Program-made: the position numbers and the translations under genes
The notes under the pieces: model-generated
What the model saw: the letters and a program-made list of their open reading frames with translations, nothing else
Database searches by the model: none
What the model was told of the DNA's origin: nothing
NCBI RefSeq assembly: GCF_007923445.1
Contig: NZ_VOJI01000021.1
Coordinates: forward strand, 1 to 48,375
Length of the DNA: 48,375 nucleotides
From: Puniceibacterium confluentis
Lineage (GTDB): Bacteria; Pseudomonadota; Alphaproteobacteria; Rhodobacterales; Rhodobacteraceae
Direction of reading: 5' to 3'
Shown here: in pieces, positions 18,523 through 27,785 of the stretch
How the letters are laid out: each line of letters opens with the position of its first letter
Numbering within the stretch: position 1 is the stretch's first letter

Positions 18523-18739
18523 AAAGCACCGCGTGGCCCCGACAGCTTCCAGATGTGACAGCCTCGGTCAGACCGTGATCAGGGCAGGCCGACAACGGCT
18601 GCACCCAGACCCGGCATGGCGATTGCAGGGCAGCCAGCCTGACCGATGTCGGCATCGCACACACAGAAGTCAATGCGCGGTCGCAGAAACAGCGGTGCGC
18701 CCCCTTGGCGGCGCGCAGCCGAAAGGCCATATCTGAAGC

Positions 18740-19429
18740 ATGCTGAAGTTCACCCCGATCCTGCTGGCGATCCTGTATGCCCTGGCCATGTACCGGTTTT
18801 CGGCCTGGCGTACCGCGCGCGAGTTGGATTCCCGGTCCACCGAACTGGCCGATGCACGGCTGCGCAGGCTGACGGACCGGATGGCGGCGGCGCTGAACCT
18901 GGACCGGATCAGGGTGCACATCTACGAAATCGATCCGGTCAACGGGCTGGCTGCACCTGACGGGCGGATTTTCATCACCCGGGGGTTTTACCGCAAATAT
19001 CAGAACGGCGAAGTGTCGGCCGAGGAACTGTCCTCGGTCATTGCGCACGAGATGGGCCATGTCGCGCTGGGTCATTCGCAACGGCGGATGATCGACTTTT
19101 CCGGCCAGAATGCCCTGCGCACGGCGATGATCATGCTGCTGAACCGGGTTCTGCCCGGGATTGGCGCGTTCTTGGCCAATGCGGTGATGTCCCTTCTGGC
19201 GGCCAAGCTGTCGCGCTCGGACGAATACGAGGCGGATGCCTATGCCGCCGCGCTGCTGACCAAGGCCGGGATCGGTGTCGCGCCGCAGAAGTCGTTGTTT
19301 CTCAAGCTCGAAGACCTCACCCAGTCGCGATCCGGAGCGGCGCCCGCCTGGTTGCTGAGCCATCCGAAAACGTCGGAACGCATCGCCGCGCTCGAAGCGC
19401 TCGAGGCGCGCTGGACCCCGGTTTCCTGA
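18740..19429 (+). CDS. M48-family metallopeptidase
   Basis: A 229-residue zinc protease-like protein. MLKFTPILLAILYALAMYRF is a hydrophobic N-terminal anchor or signal. The zinc motif is HEMGH (His103, Glu104, His107, in SSVIAHEMGHVALGH), and the third ligand is in SRSDEYEADAYAA (Glu162 region), as usual for M48. GLAAPDGRIFITRGFY is the conserved strand before the active site. A hydrophobic segment near residues 124-155 (MIMLLNRVLPGIGAFLAN) may be a second membrane contact. It is much shorter than HtpX and more like small envelope M48 proteins (YcaL/BepA type). It starts at ATG 18740 and is divergent from uvrA. Substrates are unknown. Confidence 0.87.
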   Translation: MLKFTPILLAILYALAMYRFSAWRTARELDSRSTELADARLRRLTDRMAAALNLDRIRVHIYEIDPVNGLAAPDGRIFITRGFYRKYQNGEVSAEELSSVIAHEMGHVALGHSQRRMIDFSGQNALRTAMIMLLNRVLPGIGAFLANAVMSLLAAKLSRSDEYEADAYAAALLTKAGIGVAPQKSLFLKLEDLTQSRSGAAPAWLLSHPKTSERIAALEALEARWTPVS

Positions 19430-19468
19430 TCGCCGGGGCGGTCGCGTCCGGCCCGGGTCGAACCGGGA

Positions 19469-20614
19469 TCAGGCCTGCACCTCGAACGCCACCTCCGCCC
19501 GATCCAGCCCATTGACCTGAACAACAAGACGGTGCAGGCCACTGTGCCATCGAAACGTCGTGGCATCGCCCTTGATCAGGTGCGATTTGCGCCACCGGCC
19601 CGGTGCGGCGGCAGAGATGTCCGCCGTGCCCAGCTTGAACACCTTGGAGCCGGTCTTGCCGTTGGGGCGGGCAAAGTGAATGCGGTAATCGACCAGCACC
19701 CGGGTGTCTGTCTCGGCCCCGACGGTGACGTCAAATTCCAGCCGTTCGCCGACAGCAACGCGCGTCCTGTCCAGCTGCACGGAAACGCTCAGAGCCGTGG
19801 CATCACCATACCCCAGCAGGGCCAGCGCCCCCGGATCACCCCGCTTGACGGCGGTGCGCAAGGCATGGCGGGTCATCCAGTCAAGTTCCCCGGGGCACTG
19901 CCTGCCGTCTTCGCGCCACTGGCGCAACCGGGTTGTCACCGCGTCCGGCGCCAGCTTTGAGATGTCGTTCATATGATTGGCGACCGACCGGGTCACATAC
20001 CGCGTCGGATCGCTGTGCAGCCGGTCCAGAAACGCCAGCGGCACAAGAGGATCCAGCGTGATGTTGCGCGCCCATGGCAGCCGGGGCCGGGTGCCTTCGC
20101 TGACCAGACGGCGGACATGGTAATTGTCATCCCCGACCCACTGGCGCAGCCGGTCCAGCGTCGGACCCGGCCGGGCATTCAGAAACGGCCGGATATAGAA
20201 TTCCATCGAAAACCGTTGCGTGGCGCGGTAGATGAGGTCGAGCGCCCGCTCGGTATGGTTTTCCAACCCGTGGCGTACCGCCAGAATGCCGGGCACGGCG
20301 TGGATGAACTGGCCAAAGTCGTTGTCGGTGCGGGCCGGGTCCAGCGGCGGCGGCATTGCCGCCTCCAGCGCCTCGGCCATTGCGGGAAACTCCCGCGGCA
20401 ACTGCGCGGCTATGCCATCCGCCAGAAACTCCAGCCGCTCCAGCAGCCCGCGCCCCGGCATCCCGGCCAGAGCCTGCGTGGCAAACGCGGCGCCGTCAAA
20501 GCCCGGCAGCGCGGCGTACTCCCGCGACAGTTGCGCGATGGTGCGGGCGTTGAACAGCTGATCCGCCAGTGAAAAGCCGGCACCTCCGCCCTGCCCGTCT
20601 GGTCCGCGCGCCAT
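19469..20614 (-). CDS. alkC: AlkC-type DNA alkylation repair glycosylase
   Basis: A 381-residue protein of the HEAT-like repeat DNA glycosylases (AlkC/AlkD superfamily), which remove alkylated bases (3-methyladenine and 3-methylcytosine for characterised AlkC) without base flipping. The AlkC hallmark is seen as YHVRRLVSEGTRPRLPWARN, then DPLVPLAFLDRLHSDPTRYV and SVANHMNDISKLAPDAV. Residues from about 275 to the end (LSVSVQLDRTRVAVGERLEF onward) look like the beta-rich immunoglobulin-type domain found at the end of some AlkC proteins. It starts three bases after the stop of the SDR gene, so the two form an operon. No SOS box was seen upstream of the pair. Confidence 0.85.
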   Translation of the reverse strand: MARGPDGQGGGAGFSLADQLFNARTIAQLSREYAALPGFDGAAFATQALAGMPGRGLLERLEFLADGIAAQLPREFPAMAEALEAAMPPPLDPARTDNDFGQFIHAVPGILAVRHGLENHTERALDLIYRATQRFSMEFYIRPFLNARPGPTLDRLRQWVGDDNYHVRRLVSEGTRPRLPWARNITLDPLVPLAFLDRLHSDPTRYVTRSVANHMNDISKLAPDAVTTRLRQWREDGRQCPGELDWMTRHALRTAVKRGDPGALALLGYGDATALSVSVQLDRTRVAVGERLEFDVTVGAETDTRVLVDYRIHFARPNGKTGSKVFKLGTADISAAAPGRWRKSHLIKGDATTFRWHSGLHRLVVQVNGLDRAEVAFEVQA

Positions 20615-20617
20615 GGG

Positions 20618-21406
20618 TTACAACGTCGCGTTCACGGCACCGCCGTCCAGCAGGATGTTCTGACCGACGATGAAACCGGCGTGCTGCGAACAAAGAAAGG
20701 CACAAGTCGCACCGAATTCCTCTGCCGTACCATACCGCCGCGCCGGAATGGTCTCGCAGCGGTTGGCGCGGGCCTGCTCGATCGGGATGCCTTCGCGTTC
20801 GGCGACGCCGGAATCCAGTGACGTTGCGCGGTCGGTTGCGTGAATGCCCGGCAGCAGATTGTTTATCGTCACACCGCTGGGCGCAACCTGCCGCGATGTC
20901 CCGGCGACATAGCCGGTAAGCCCGGCGCGGGCGGCATTCGACAGGCCCAGAACGGCAATCGGCGACTTTACCGACTGCGAGGTGATGTTGACCACCCGCC
21001 CCCAGCCGCGCGCCATCATGCCGGGCAACAGCGCCTTCATCAGCGCGATCGGAGCCAGCATGTTGCCGTCCAGTGCGCGGATGAAATCGTCCCGCTCCCA
21101 GTCCGACCACATCCCCGGAGGCGGCCCGCCGGCATTGGTCACCAAAATGTCCACCGCGCCCGCAGCCTCCAGCACCCGCGCGCGTCCGTCTTCTGTGACA
21201 ATATCGGCAGCCACCGCCGTCACCGACACGCCATAGGCGCGCAACGCCTCGGCAGTGGTTTCCAACGCCTCGGCGCCGCGGGCATTCAGCACAAGATCGA
21301 CACCGGCCCTGGCCAAAGCCTCGGCGCAGCCGCGTCCCAGCCCCTTGCTCGAGGCGGTCACAAGCGCCCGTTTACCCGCAATACCCAGTTCCATCCGCGC
21401 CCCCAT
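20618..21406 (-). CDS. SDR-family protein lacking the catalytic Tyr and Lys
   Basis: A 262-residue protein with a short-chain dehydrogenase/reductase fold. The cofactor motif TASSKGLGRG and the NAGG motif are present, as is the serine (ITSQS). At the place of the YxxxK catalytic pair it has LGLSN, so Tyr is Leu and Lys is Asn. A subfamily of SDRs annotated as 3-oxoacyl-ACP-reductase-like shares an LSNxxRAGL pattern here, so this is probably a family trait, not local decay. Catalysis may be altered or absent. The start is taken as ATG 21406 (AGGACAGG upstream); ATG 21394 is possible. It is the first gene of an operon with alkC. Confidence 0.85.
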   Translation of the reverse strand: MGARMELGIAGKRALVTASSKGLGRGCAEALARAGVDLVLNARGAEALETTAEALRAYGVSVTAVAADIVTEDGRARVLEAAGAVDILVTNAGGPPPGMWSDWERDDFIRALDGNMLAPIALMKALLPGMMARGWGRVVNITSQSVKSPIAVLGLSNAARAGLTGYVAGTSRQVAPSGVTINNLLPGIHATDRATSLDSGVAEREGIPIEQARANRCETIPARRYGTAEEFGATCAFLCSQHAGFIVGQNILLDGGAVNATL

Positions 21407-21536
21407 TTACCTGTCCTGTTGTGCCGGTCCCCGAATTACCGGGCCGGGGTCCATTTGATGCCACATTTCCTTTTCATACAATGGCATTATAATCCTTACT
21501 TGCCGCAACCCTCGGCGTGATCCAAAACCCGATATC

Positions 21537-22553
21537 ATGACAGACTCCGACCGGAACCGACCCACCCAGAGCATCGGCGTTTTCCGCGCCGAACACCTGC
21601 GCGTGGTCAATGGGGCCAATCAGGGTGACGGGCTTGGCCCCGCAGACGACCTGATGCTGGACGACATCTACCGCCTCTCGCCGCTGGCCGTGCAGGTGCC
21701 GCTGGGTCTGGTGATCCAGGCAGAGGCGCCGTTCCGCATCGCCCGTGACAGTCAGACCGGCGCGGCCGGAGCCGACATCCACCTCGACTGCTGCGTGACC
21801 TTCATGTCCGGCGACGGGCAGACCACCGAATGTCTGGTGCTGGTCGAGACGGATTCCGGGGGTGACATCGCCTCGGTTTACGTGCTGCCACTTGCGCCGC
21901 TGGATCCGCGCGTCGACTATGCCTTGGTCGGAATCAATCCCGACACGGCGCTGCGCAAGTTCGCGCAGGTCGCCTGTGTCTCGTTCACCCGCGGCACAAT
22001 GATCACACTGGCATCGGGACAGCAGACACCGGTCGAGGCCCTGTCGGTCGGCGACCGGGTTCTCACGCGCGACGATGGCGCCCAGCAGGTCCGCTGGATT
22101 GGCCACACCACCACCCGTGCCGTCGGCGCATTTGCACCGATCCTGATCCGCGCGGGCACGCTGCACAATACCGGTGACCTTTTGGTCAGCCCCGATCACC
22201 GGCTGTTCATCTACCAGCGCACCGACAAGCTCGGCGCCGGACGGGCAGAACTTCTGGTCAAGGCGCGGCATCTGGTGAACGGCACCACGGTCACCCGGCT
22301 CTATGGCGGTTTTGTCGACTACTTCCAGATGCTGTTCGACCATCACCAGATCATCTATGCCGAAGGCATTGCCGCCGAATCCATGCTGGTCGATACCCTG
22401 ACCCGTGCGGCCCTGCCGGAGGAACTCGATGACCGGCTGGCAGCGCTGCTGTCAGGACACAGCGACGGGTCACTGCTCGAGATCGAAGTACAGGAATCCC
22501 TGCTCAGCCGCCCGGACGTCGCTGAACTGCTGCGGAAATCTTCGGGCGGTTGA
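21537..22553 (+). CDS. Hint-domain (Hedgehog/intein-like) protein
   Basis: A 338-residue protein with a Hint_2-type domain at about residues 150-290. The self-splicing-type start CVSFTRGTMITLASGQQTPV is followed by EALSVGDRVLTRDDGAQQVRWIG, then PDHRLFIYQRTDKLGAGRAELLVKA and LFDHHQIIYAEGIAAESM. Such proteins are numerous in Rhodobacteraceae, often at the end of secreted RTX-type proteins, and may undergo self-cleavage at the Cys. Here the 150 residues before the Cys hold a beta-rich module and no calcium-binding repeats. No signal peptide is visible. No clear Shine-Dalgarno sequence precedes ATG 21537. Export route and cleavage are inference. Confidence 0.82.
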   Translation: MTDSDRNRPTQSIGVFRAEHLRVVNGANQGDGLGPADDLMLDDIYRLSPLAVQVPLGLVIQAEAPFRIARDSQTGAAGADIHLDCCVTFMSGDGQTTECLVLVETDSGGDIASVYVLPLAPLDPRVDYALVGINPDTALRKFAQVACVSFTRGTMITLASGQQTPVEALSVGDRVLTRDDGAQQVRWIGHTTTRAVGAFAPILIRAGTLHNTGDLLVSPDHRLFIYQRTDKLGAGRAELLVKARHLVNGTTVTRLYGGFVDYFQMLFDHHQIIYAEGIAAESMLVDTLTRAALPEELDDRLAALLSGHSDGSLLEIEVQESLLSRPDVAELLRKSSGG

Positions 22554-22702
22554 ACCCCCGCCGACTGAAGCCTTGCCAAGGTTCGTACGGATCAGCCCCC
22601 GGCACGGTCGACACGTCCGCCGGTCCTTGAATGGGCCTCTGTCCGGCCCGGCTTGCCGATGCCTGTCCTGCGACCGGAACCGGCAATCCCGTCCCTGCGC
22701 GA

Positions 22703-23062
22703 TCAGTAAAAGAACTCTTCGCGCACAATCTTGTCACCAGCCACCGTGTAGACGGCGACTTCCTTCATCTCGAACTCCTTGCCATTCGCCTTTTCCCGGC
22801 CCTTGAAATCGAAAACAACGGCAAACCGGTCGTCGGGATGCAACATCGGATCGCTGACGCTGCCGCTTATCATTTCCATATTCTCGTTCCACCAGGCGTG
22901 TTTCCCGCGAATGGCATCCAGTCCCTTGGCCTCGCGCCCCATGCCGTTGTCCATCGCTTCGACCGACACCGCATCGCTGGCATACAGTCGGCCCAGGTTT
23001 TCCGATTCCGTGTGATTGCGGCATCCGTTTACCAGCGTCTCGGCGATTTCCCTCAATGTCAT
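22703..23062 (-). CDS. SnoaL/NTF2-like fold protein
   Basis: A 119-residue small cone-fold protein. It begins LREIAETLVNGCRNHTESEN, then LYASDAVSVEA (the helix-turn-strand opening of the fold) and a KHAWWNENMEMI helix. The remaining beta sheet ends FEMKEVAVYTVAGDKIVREEFFY, the typical sheet end of the SnoaL/NTF2 family. The family is used as a scaffold for isomerases, dehydratases and binding proteins. No catalytic Asp-His pair can be assigned with confidence, so no reaction is proposed. AGGGGGAAG lies just before ATG 23062. It is divergent from prfC across a 114-bp gap. Confidence 0.8.
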   Translation of the reverse strand: MTLREIAETLVNGCRNHTESENLGRLYASDAVSVEAMDNGMGREAKGLDAIRGKHAWWNENMEMISGSVSDPMLHPDDRFAVVFDFKGREKANGKEFEMKEVAVYTVAGDKIVREEFFY

Positions 23063-23176
23063 GACTTCCCCCTAAATGTTCACACTATGTTCTCACACTA
23101 GATTACCAGGCCGAGTCGATCAAGTGTCGCGTGTGCGGACTTGCAAATGGCCCGTCTGCACGCCTATAGGCTAGCC

Positions 23177-24784
23177 ATGCTGGACACGCCCTCAAACCGC
23201 CCCGACCTGCCGACGGAAATCGCCCGTCGCCGCACCTTTGCGATCATCTCGCATCCGGATGCGGGCAAGACGACGCTGACCGAAAAGTTCCTTCTGTACG
23301 GGGGCGCAATCCAGATGGCCGGTCAGGTCCGCGCCAAGGGCGAGGCGCGGCGCACACGCTCCGACTTCATGCAGATGGAAAAGGATCGTGGCATCTCCGT
23401 CTCGGCCTCGGCGATGTCGTTCGATTATCGCAACTTCCGCTTCAATCTGGTCGACACGCCCGGCCACTCGGATTTTTCCGAAGACACCTATCGCACCCTG
23501 ACCGCGGTTGACGCGGCGGTGATGGTGATCGACGGCGCCAAGGGTGTCGAGAGCCAGACCCAGAAGCTGTTCGAGGTGTGCCGCCTGCGCGACCTGCCGA
23601 TCCTGACCTTCTGCAACAAGATGGATCGCGAAGCGCGCGACACCTTCGACATCATCGACGAGATCCAGGAAAACCTGGCCATCGACGTGACCCCGGCCAG
23701 CTGGCCCATCGGCATGGGCCGCGATTTCCTCGGGTGTTACGACATGTTGCGCGACCGTCTGGAACTGATGGACCGTGCCGACCGCAACAAGGTCGCAGCC
23801 ACAATCGAAATGAACGGTCTCGACGACCCTCTGCTCGCAAAGCACGTGCCCGCCGAACAGCTCGCCAAACTGCGCGAAGAGGTCGAGATGGCGCGCGAAC
23901 TGCTGCCCGCGCTGAACCGGCAATCGGTGCTCGAAGGGCACATGACCCCGATCTGGTTCGGCTCGGCGATCAATTCGTTCGGGGTCAAGGAACTGATGGA
24001 CGGGATCGGCACCTATGGTCCGGAACCGCAAGTCCAGAAGGCGACGCCGAGACATATTTCTCCTGAAGAAACAAAGGTTTCCGGATTTGTCTTCAAAGTT
24101 CAGGCGAACATGGATCCGAAACACCGCGACCGTGTCGCCTTTGTCCGCCTCGCGTCGGGACACTTTGAACGCGGCATGAAGCTCACGCATGTGCGCAGCA
24201 AGAAACCCATGGCGATCACCAATCCTGTACTTTTCCTTGCCGCCGACCGCGAGCTTGCCGAAGAAGCCTGGGCCGGCGACATCATCGGGATCCCCAACCA
24301 CGGCCAGCTGCGCATCGGCGACACCCTCACCGAAGGCGAGATGCTGCGCGTCTCGGGCATTCCCTCCTTTGCGCCCGAGCTGTTGCAGACCGTGCGCGCC
24401 GGGGACCCGATGAAGGCCAAACACCTGGAAAAGGCCCTGATGCAGTTCGCAGAGGAAGGCGCCGCCAAAGTCTTCAAGCCGTCCTTCGGGTCGGGGTTCA
24501 TCGTCGGCGTCGTTGGCGCCCTGCAGTTCGAGGTGCTGGGCAGCCGCATCGAACTGGAATACGGTTTGCCGGTGCGCTTTGAAGGCTCGCAATTCACGTC
24601 GGCGCGCTGGGTGGACGGGCCCAAAGACAAGGTTGACGCCTTCATGGCTGCAAACAAGCAGCACATCGGCCATGACAACGACGGTGACGTGGTCTATCTG
24701 ACGCGGTTGCAGTGGGACATTGACCGGGTCGCACGCGACTATCCCGAGGTGACCCTGTCAGCGACCAAGGAAATGATGGTCTGA
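23177..24784 (+). CDS. prfC: peptide chain release factor 3
   Basis: A 535-residue GTPase that removes RF1/RF2 from the ribosome after termination. Seen: G1 SHPDAGKTTLTEKFLLYGGA, G2 region in RGISVSASAMSF, G3 VDTPGHSDFSEDTYRTL, G4 TFCNKMDR, followed by domain 2 (VSGFVFKVQANMDPKHRDRVAF) and the RF3-specific C-terminal domain (VGALQFEVLGSRIELEYG). Length is standard. ATG 23177 gives the normal N-terminus MLDTPSNRPDLPTEIARRR; an in-frame ATG at 23141 would add 12 residues. Only a weak ribosome binding site is visible. Confidence 0.97.
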   Translation: MLDTPSNRPDLPTEIARRRTFAIISHPDAGKTTLTEKFLLYGGAIQMAGQVRAKGEARRTRSDFMQMEKDRGISVSASAMSFDYRNFRFNLVDTPGHSDFSEDTYRTLTAVDAAVMVIDGAKGVESQTQKLFEVCRLRDLPILTFCNKMDREARDTFDIIDEIQENLAIDVTPASWPIGMGRDFLGCYDMLRDRLELMDRADRNKVAATIEMNGLDDPLLAKHVPAEQLAKLREEVEMARELLPALNRQSVLEGHMTPIWFGSAINSFGVKELMDGIGTYGPEPQVQKATPRHISPEETKVSGFVFKVQANMDPKHRDRVAFVRLASGHFERGMKLTHVRSKKPMAITNPVLFLAADRELAEEAWAGDIIGIPNHGQLRIGDTLTEGEMLRVSGIPSFAPELLQTVRAGDPMKAKHLEKALMQFAEEGAAKVFKPSFGSGFIVGVVGALQFEVLGSRIELEYGLPVRFEGSQFTSARWVDGPKDKVDAFMAANKQHIGHDNDGDVVYLTRLQWDIDRVARDYPEVTLSATKEMMV

Positions 24785-25169
24785 CCGGGGCCAACGGCGC
24801 CCCGATGCTACCAAGGTGATACTGGCGCCACTGACATTTTTCCCCGTCACAGCGCCGGTTCCGACACGGGTGGGCAACCTGTACCGACAGGTGTGATGGG
24901 CCCTGCCAGCGCGGCGCGGGGTCGGTCCTGCAGCCAACCAGGTTGCCAGATGGCGTTCCGGATCGCCCGCGCGCCCGAAGCGGATGGATCTGGCCGGGGG
25001 AAAGCCTCAGCAGCCAATGCAGTGGTCACATCCTGAGCCGCGCCACAGACATCCGCGCCAGCCCGAGGCACCGCCAGCGGCGGCGCCGAGAATTCCGGTG
25101 CGCCAAAGGCGCTCCTCCGGATCACGGCACTCCCGGGCACATGGGCGGATGACAGCCGCCGACATCACG
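24785..25169. other. 385-bp intergenic stretch, no gene seen
   Basis: Between the converging prfC and DUF815 genes I see no convincing coding sequence on either strand; the short open frames have no start signals or family motifs. One small inverted repeat, ACCTGT-ACCG-ACAGGT (24878-24893), has no T run and is not a clear terminator. Confidence 0.55.
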
Positions 25170-26009
25170 TCACGGAATGCGCACCGCATGGCGTCCGGCC
25201 AGGTCGACGAAGAACTGCCAGGCCACCCGGCCCGAGCGGGCGCCACGCGTCGCCTGCCACTCGATCGCTTCGGCTCGCAGCACATCCCTGTCCACCGACA
25301 GCCCATGCGCGGCGCAGTAGCCGTCGATCATCGCCAGATAATCGTCCTGGGTGCAGGGATGAAACCCCAGCCACAACCCGAACCGGTCTGACAGCGACAC
25401 CTTCTCCTCGACAGCCTCGCTTGGGTTGATTGCGGTCGATCGTTCGTTCTCGATCATGTCCCGCGGCATCAGGTGCCGTCGGTTCGAGGTGGCGTAGAAC
25501 AGCACATTTTCCGGCCGTCCCTCGATGCCGCCATCCAGCACCGCCTTCAGGCTCTTGTAATGCTGGTCATCATTGGAAAACGACAGGTCATCACAGAACA
25601 GCAGGAAACGGTGGCGAGACCGGCGCAGCAGGTTCAGCAGTCGGCTGACCGAGGGCAGATCCTCGCGCTGCAACTCGACGATCTTCAACGCCTGCCCGCG
25701 CGCCAGAACCTCGGCATGGACCGCCTTGACGAGGCTGGATTTTCCCATGCCCCGCGCGCCCCAGAGCAAGGCGTTGTTCGCAGGCAAGCCCCGGGCAAAC
25801 TGTTCGGTATTCGTCAGCAGGGTGTCGCGGCTGCGGTCGACCCCGATCAACAGCCCCAGATCGACCCGCGACACCTCGGCCACCGGCTCGAGCCGGTCCG
25901 GCGCCACGTGCCAGACGAAAGCGTCAGCCGCGTCAAAATCCGGCGCCTGCATCGGCGCAGGCGCCATCCGCTCCAGCGCCGCCGCAATCCGCTGCAATGC
26001 CGCGCTCAC
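25170..26009 (-). CDS. DUF815 family AAA-type ATPase
   Basis: A 279-residue P-loop ATPase. Walker A GARGMGKSSLVKAV follows the ANNALLWG strand, Walker B is RFLLFCDDLSFSNDD, sensor-like ATSNRRHLMPRDM follows, and VSLSDRFGLWLGFHPC with a C-terminal helical lid completes the AAA layout. The protein is cytoplasmic and its partner is unknown. Its start overlaps the tatC stop by ATGA, so it is translated as the last gene of the tatABC operon, which hints at a link to Tat export or membrane protein handling. That role is inference. The convergent neighbour is prfC. Confidence 0.88.
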   Translation of the reverse strand: MSAALQRIAAALERMAPAPMQAPDFDAADAFVWHVAPDRLEPVAEVSRVDLGLLIGVDRSRDTLLTNTEQFARGLPANNALLWGARGMGKSSLVKAVHAEVLARGQALKIVELQREDLPSVSRLLNLLRRSRHRFLLFCDDLSFSNDDQHYKSLKAVLDGGIEGRPENVLFYATSNRRHLMPRDMIENERSTAINPSEAVEEKVSLSDRFGLWLGFHPCTQDDYLAMIDGYCAAHGLSVDRDVLRAEAIEWQATRGARSGRVAWQFFVDLAGRHAVRIP

Positions 26010-26953
26010 TTGCCGTCATCCTCGAACTCGGCCGCCATAGCGTCTTCTTCGGCGTCATCCTCGAACCACAGACCCTGGGCCCGCAGATCGCGTTCCCGCT
26101 TGCGTTCGACCAGGCGCACCAGAAAGATCGAGATCTCGTACAGCCCGTAGACCACCACAAACAGGATCACCTGTGTTGTCACGTCCGGCGGCGTCACCAC
26201 GGCGGCCAGCACGAGAATGCCCACCATCGCATATTTCCGCACCGCCCCCAGACCCGCCGCAGACACCAGCCCGGCCTTGCCCATCAGCGTCAGAAGAACC
26301 GGCAGCTGAAAGCACAGCCCGAAGGCCATGATGAATTTCAGCGTGATGTCCAGCGACTCGTTCACCTTGCCGAAAAAGGTGATGCGCACGCCTTCGGTGG
26401 TTTCGGGCACCACCGCCGCATCGGCCGGCAAGCCGTCAACCAACCCTTCGGGCAGGTTCACCGGTGCCGACTGCAGCAGGTTCGCAAAGATCGAACTCAC
26501 ATCCGCGAATCCGAGAAAGAAGGCCATCGCCAGCGGTGTGACGATGAAATGTGCAAAGCTCGCCCCCAGCAGAAACATGAAGGGCGAGGCGATCACGAAG
26601 GGCAGGAAGGCCCCCTTTTCGGACTTGTAGAGCCCGGGCGCCACAAACCGCCACATCTGGAAAGAGATCACCGGAAACGCCAGCGCAAAGCCGAACACCA
26701 TCGAGATCCGGAACAGCGTGAACAGATATTCCTGCGGCGAGGTGTACTGCATTGTCGGCGACGGATCACCGAGGGCGCGCAATGTCTCTTCGATCGGGCC
26801 CAGCAGGAACTGCAGGATCGGCTCGGCCACGGTAAAGGCCAGCACCATGCCGATGATGAACGCCACGGCGGACCGGATCAGCCGCGTGCGCAATTCGGCC
26901 AGATGCTCGATCAGCGGCGCGCTGGAATCCTCGATGTCGTCCTTCACACTCAT
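26006..26953 (-). CDS. tatC: Sec-independent protein translocase TatC
   Basis: A 315-residue six-helix membrane protein that recognises twin-arginine signal peptides with TatB. The N-terminus has the conserved [12 protein letters not shown] segment, with later [18 protein letters not shown] and [20 protein letters not shown], all typical of TatC. It is longer than the E. coli protein because of a charged insertion in a periplasmic loop (around [20 protein letters not shown]) and an acidic C-terminal tail ending [14 protein letters not shown]. It overlaps tatB and the DUF815 gene by ATGA on each side. Confidence 0.96.
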   Translation of the reverse strand: MSVKDDIEDSSAPLIEHLAELRTRLIRSAVAFIIGMVLAFTVAEPILQFLLGPIEETLRALGDPSPTMQYTSPQEYLFTLFRISMVFGFALAFPVISFQMWRFVAPGLYKSEKGAFLPFVIASPFMFLLGASFAHFIVTPLAMAFFLGFADVSSIFANLLQSAPVNLPEGLVDGLPADAAVVPETTEGVRITFFGKVNESLDITLKFIMAFGLCFQLPVLLTLMGKAGLVSAAGLGAVRKYAMVGILVLAAVVTPPDVTTQVILFVVVYGLYEISIFLVRLVERKRERDLRAQGLWFEDDAEEDAMAAEFEDDGK

Positions 26954-27423
26954 GCGTCACCCTTGGGCACATCGCTGGACGGTCCAACCTGTTGTTCGGC
27001 CTTCATCGCGGCTTCCATCTCGTCTGCGCGCCTGGTCGCGTCCTCGGCTTCGCGCTTCTTGCGGTCGGCAGCGGCCCGCGCGGTCGACACCTCGATCTTC
27101 TTGCGATCCGCTTCGCGCTCCTGCGCCAGCTTGCCGGTTTCGCTGTCGGGGTCGAGGCTGGTCATCGACTTTGCCGCATCCCGCACCCCGTCCATCGCCG
27201 ACGACACCGGATTGGTCGCCGCCTTGAAGGTCTTGGCCACATCCTTCACGCCGGTCTCATCCGCGGCGTCGTTCATCGCCTTGGAGAATTCGCGCGCCAT
27301 GCCCTTGGCCCGGCCCATGAAGCGCCCGACATTACGGAACAGCACCGGCAGGTCCTTTGGACCCACCACGATCAGGGCAACGACCCCGATGAGCAACAGC
27401 TCGGACCAGCCAAGATCGAACAT
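26950..27423 (-). CDS. tatB: Sec-independent protein translocase TatB
   Basis: A 157-residue protein with the TatB layout: a short N-terminal transmembrane helix starting [20 protein letters not shown], the GPKDLP hinge with conserved Pro, an amphipathic helix ([19 protein letters not shown]), and a long charged tail with Ala/Glu/Arg-rich helix ([20 protein letters not shown]). It forms the signal-peptide receptor with TatC. It starts 6 bases after the tatA stop and overlaps the tatC start by ATGA, so the operon is tightly coupled. Confidence 0.95.
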   Translation of the reverse strand: MFDLGWSELLLIGVVALIVVGPKDLPVLFRNVGRFMGRAKGMAREFSKAMNDAADETGVKDVAKTFKAATNPVSSAMDGVRDAAKSMTSLDPDSETGKLAQEREADRKKIEVSTARAAADRKKREAEDATRRADEMEAAMKAEQQVGPSSDVPKGDA

Positions 27424-27429
27424 GTGGCG

Positions 27430-27642
27430 TTACACCTTGTCTTTCTCTTGCGGTGTGACGTCCTTGGCATTTTCTGCCTGCTCGTCCTCAAGCTCCTTGC
27501 TGCCGTCGCTGACACCCTTCTTGAAGGCGGTGATGCCTTTGCCGACTTCGCCCATCAGGCTGGAAATCTTGCCGCGTCCGAACAGGACCAGCACCACAAC
27601 CGCAATCAGCAGAAGGCCGGGAAGGCCGATATTGTTGAGCAT
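27430..27642 (-). CDS. tatA: Sec-independent protein translocase TatA
   Basis: A 70-residue pore-forming component of the twin-arginine export system. It has the N-terminal helix [18 protein letters not shown], the conserved FG hinge followed by [20 protein letters not shown] (amphipathic helix with the family's GxGxxxFKKG pattern), and a short acidic tail. It is the first gene of tatA-tatB-tatC-DUF815 on the minus strand. AGGAGAGA lies close before ATG 27642. Confidence 0.95.
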   Translation of the reverse strand: MLNNIGLPGLLLIAVVVLVLFGRGKISSLMGEVGKGITAFKKGVSDGSKELEDEQAENAKDVTPQEKDKV

Positions 27643-27785
27643 CTCTCTCTCCTACCTGTGCGGGCGCTGACGGCCCGCGAAAATCACCCTCGGGTTCTAG
27701 TGGTTTTCCGCACCAGCGAAAAGCGCTTATACCCGCCGATCACGGTGGATTGCAGAGCATTTGAGCGCGCCGTATGTCAAGAGGT

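Noticed and set aside
23192-24673. A 493-codon frame opposite prfC
   Set aside because: It is antisense to a clear release factor gene and lacks any domain-like sequence.
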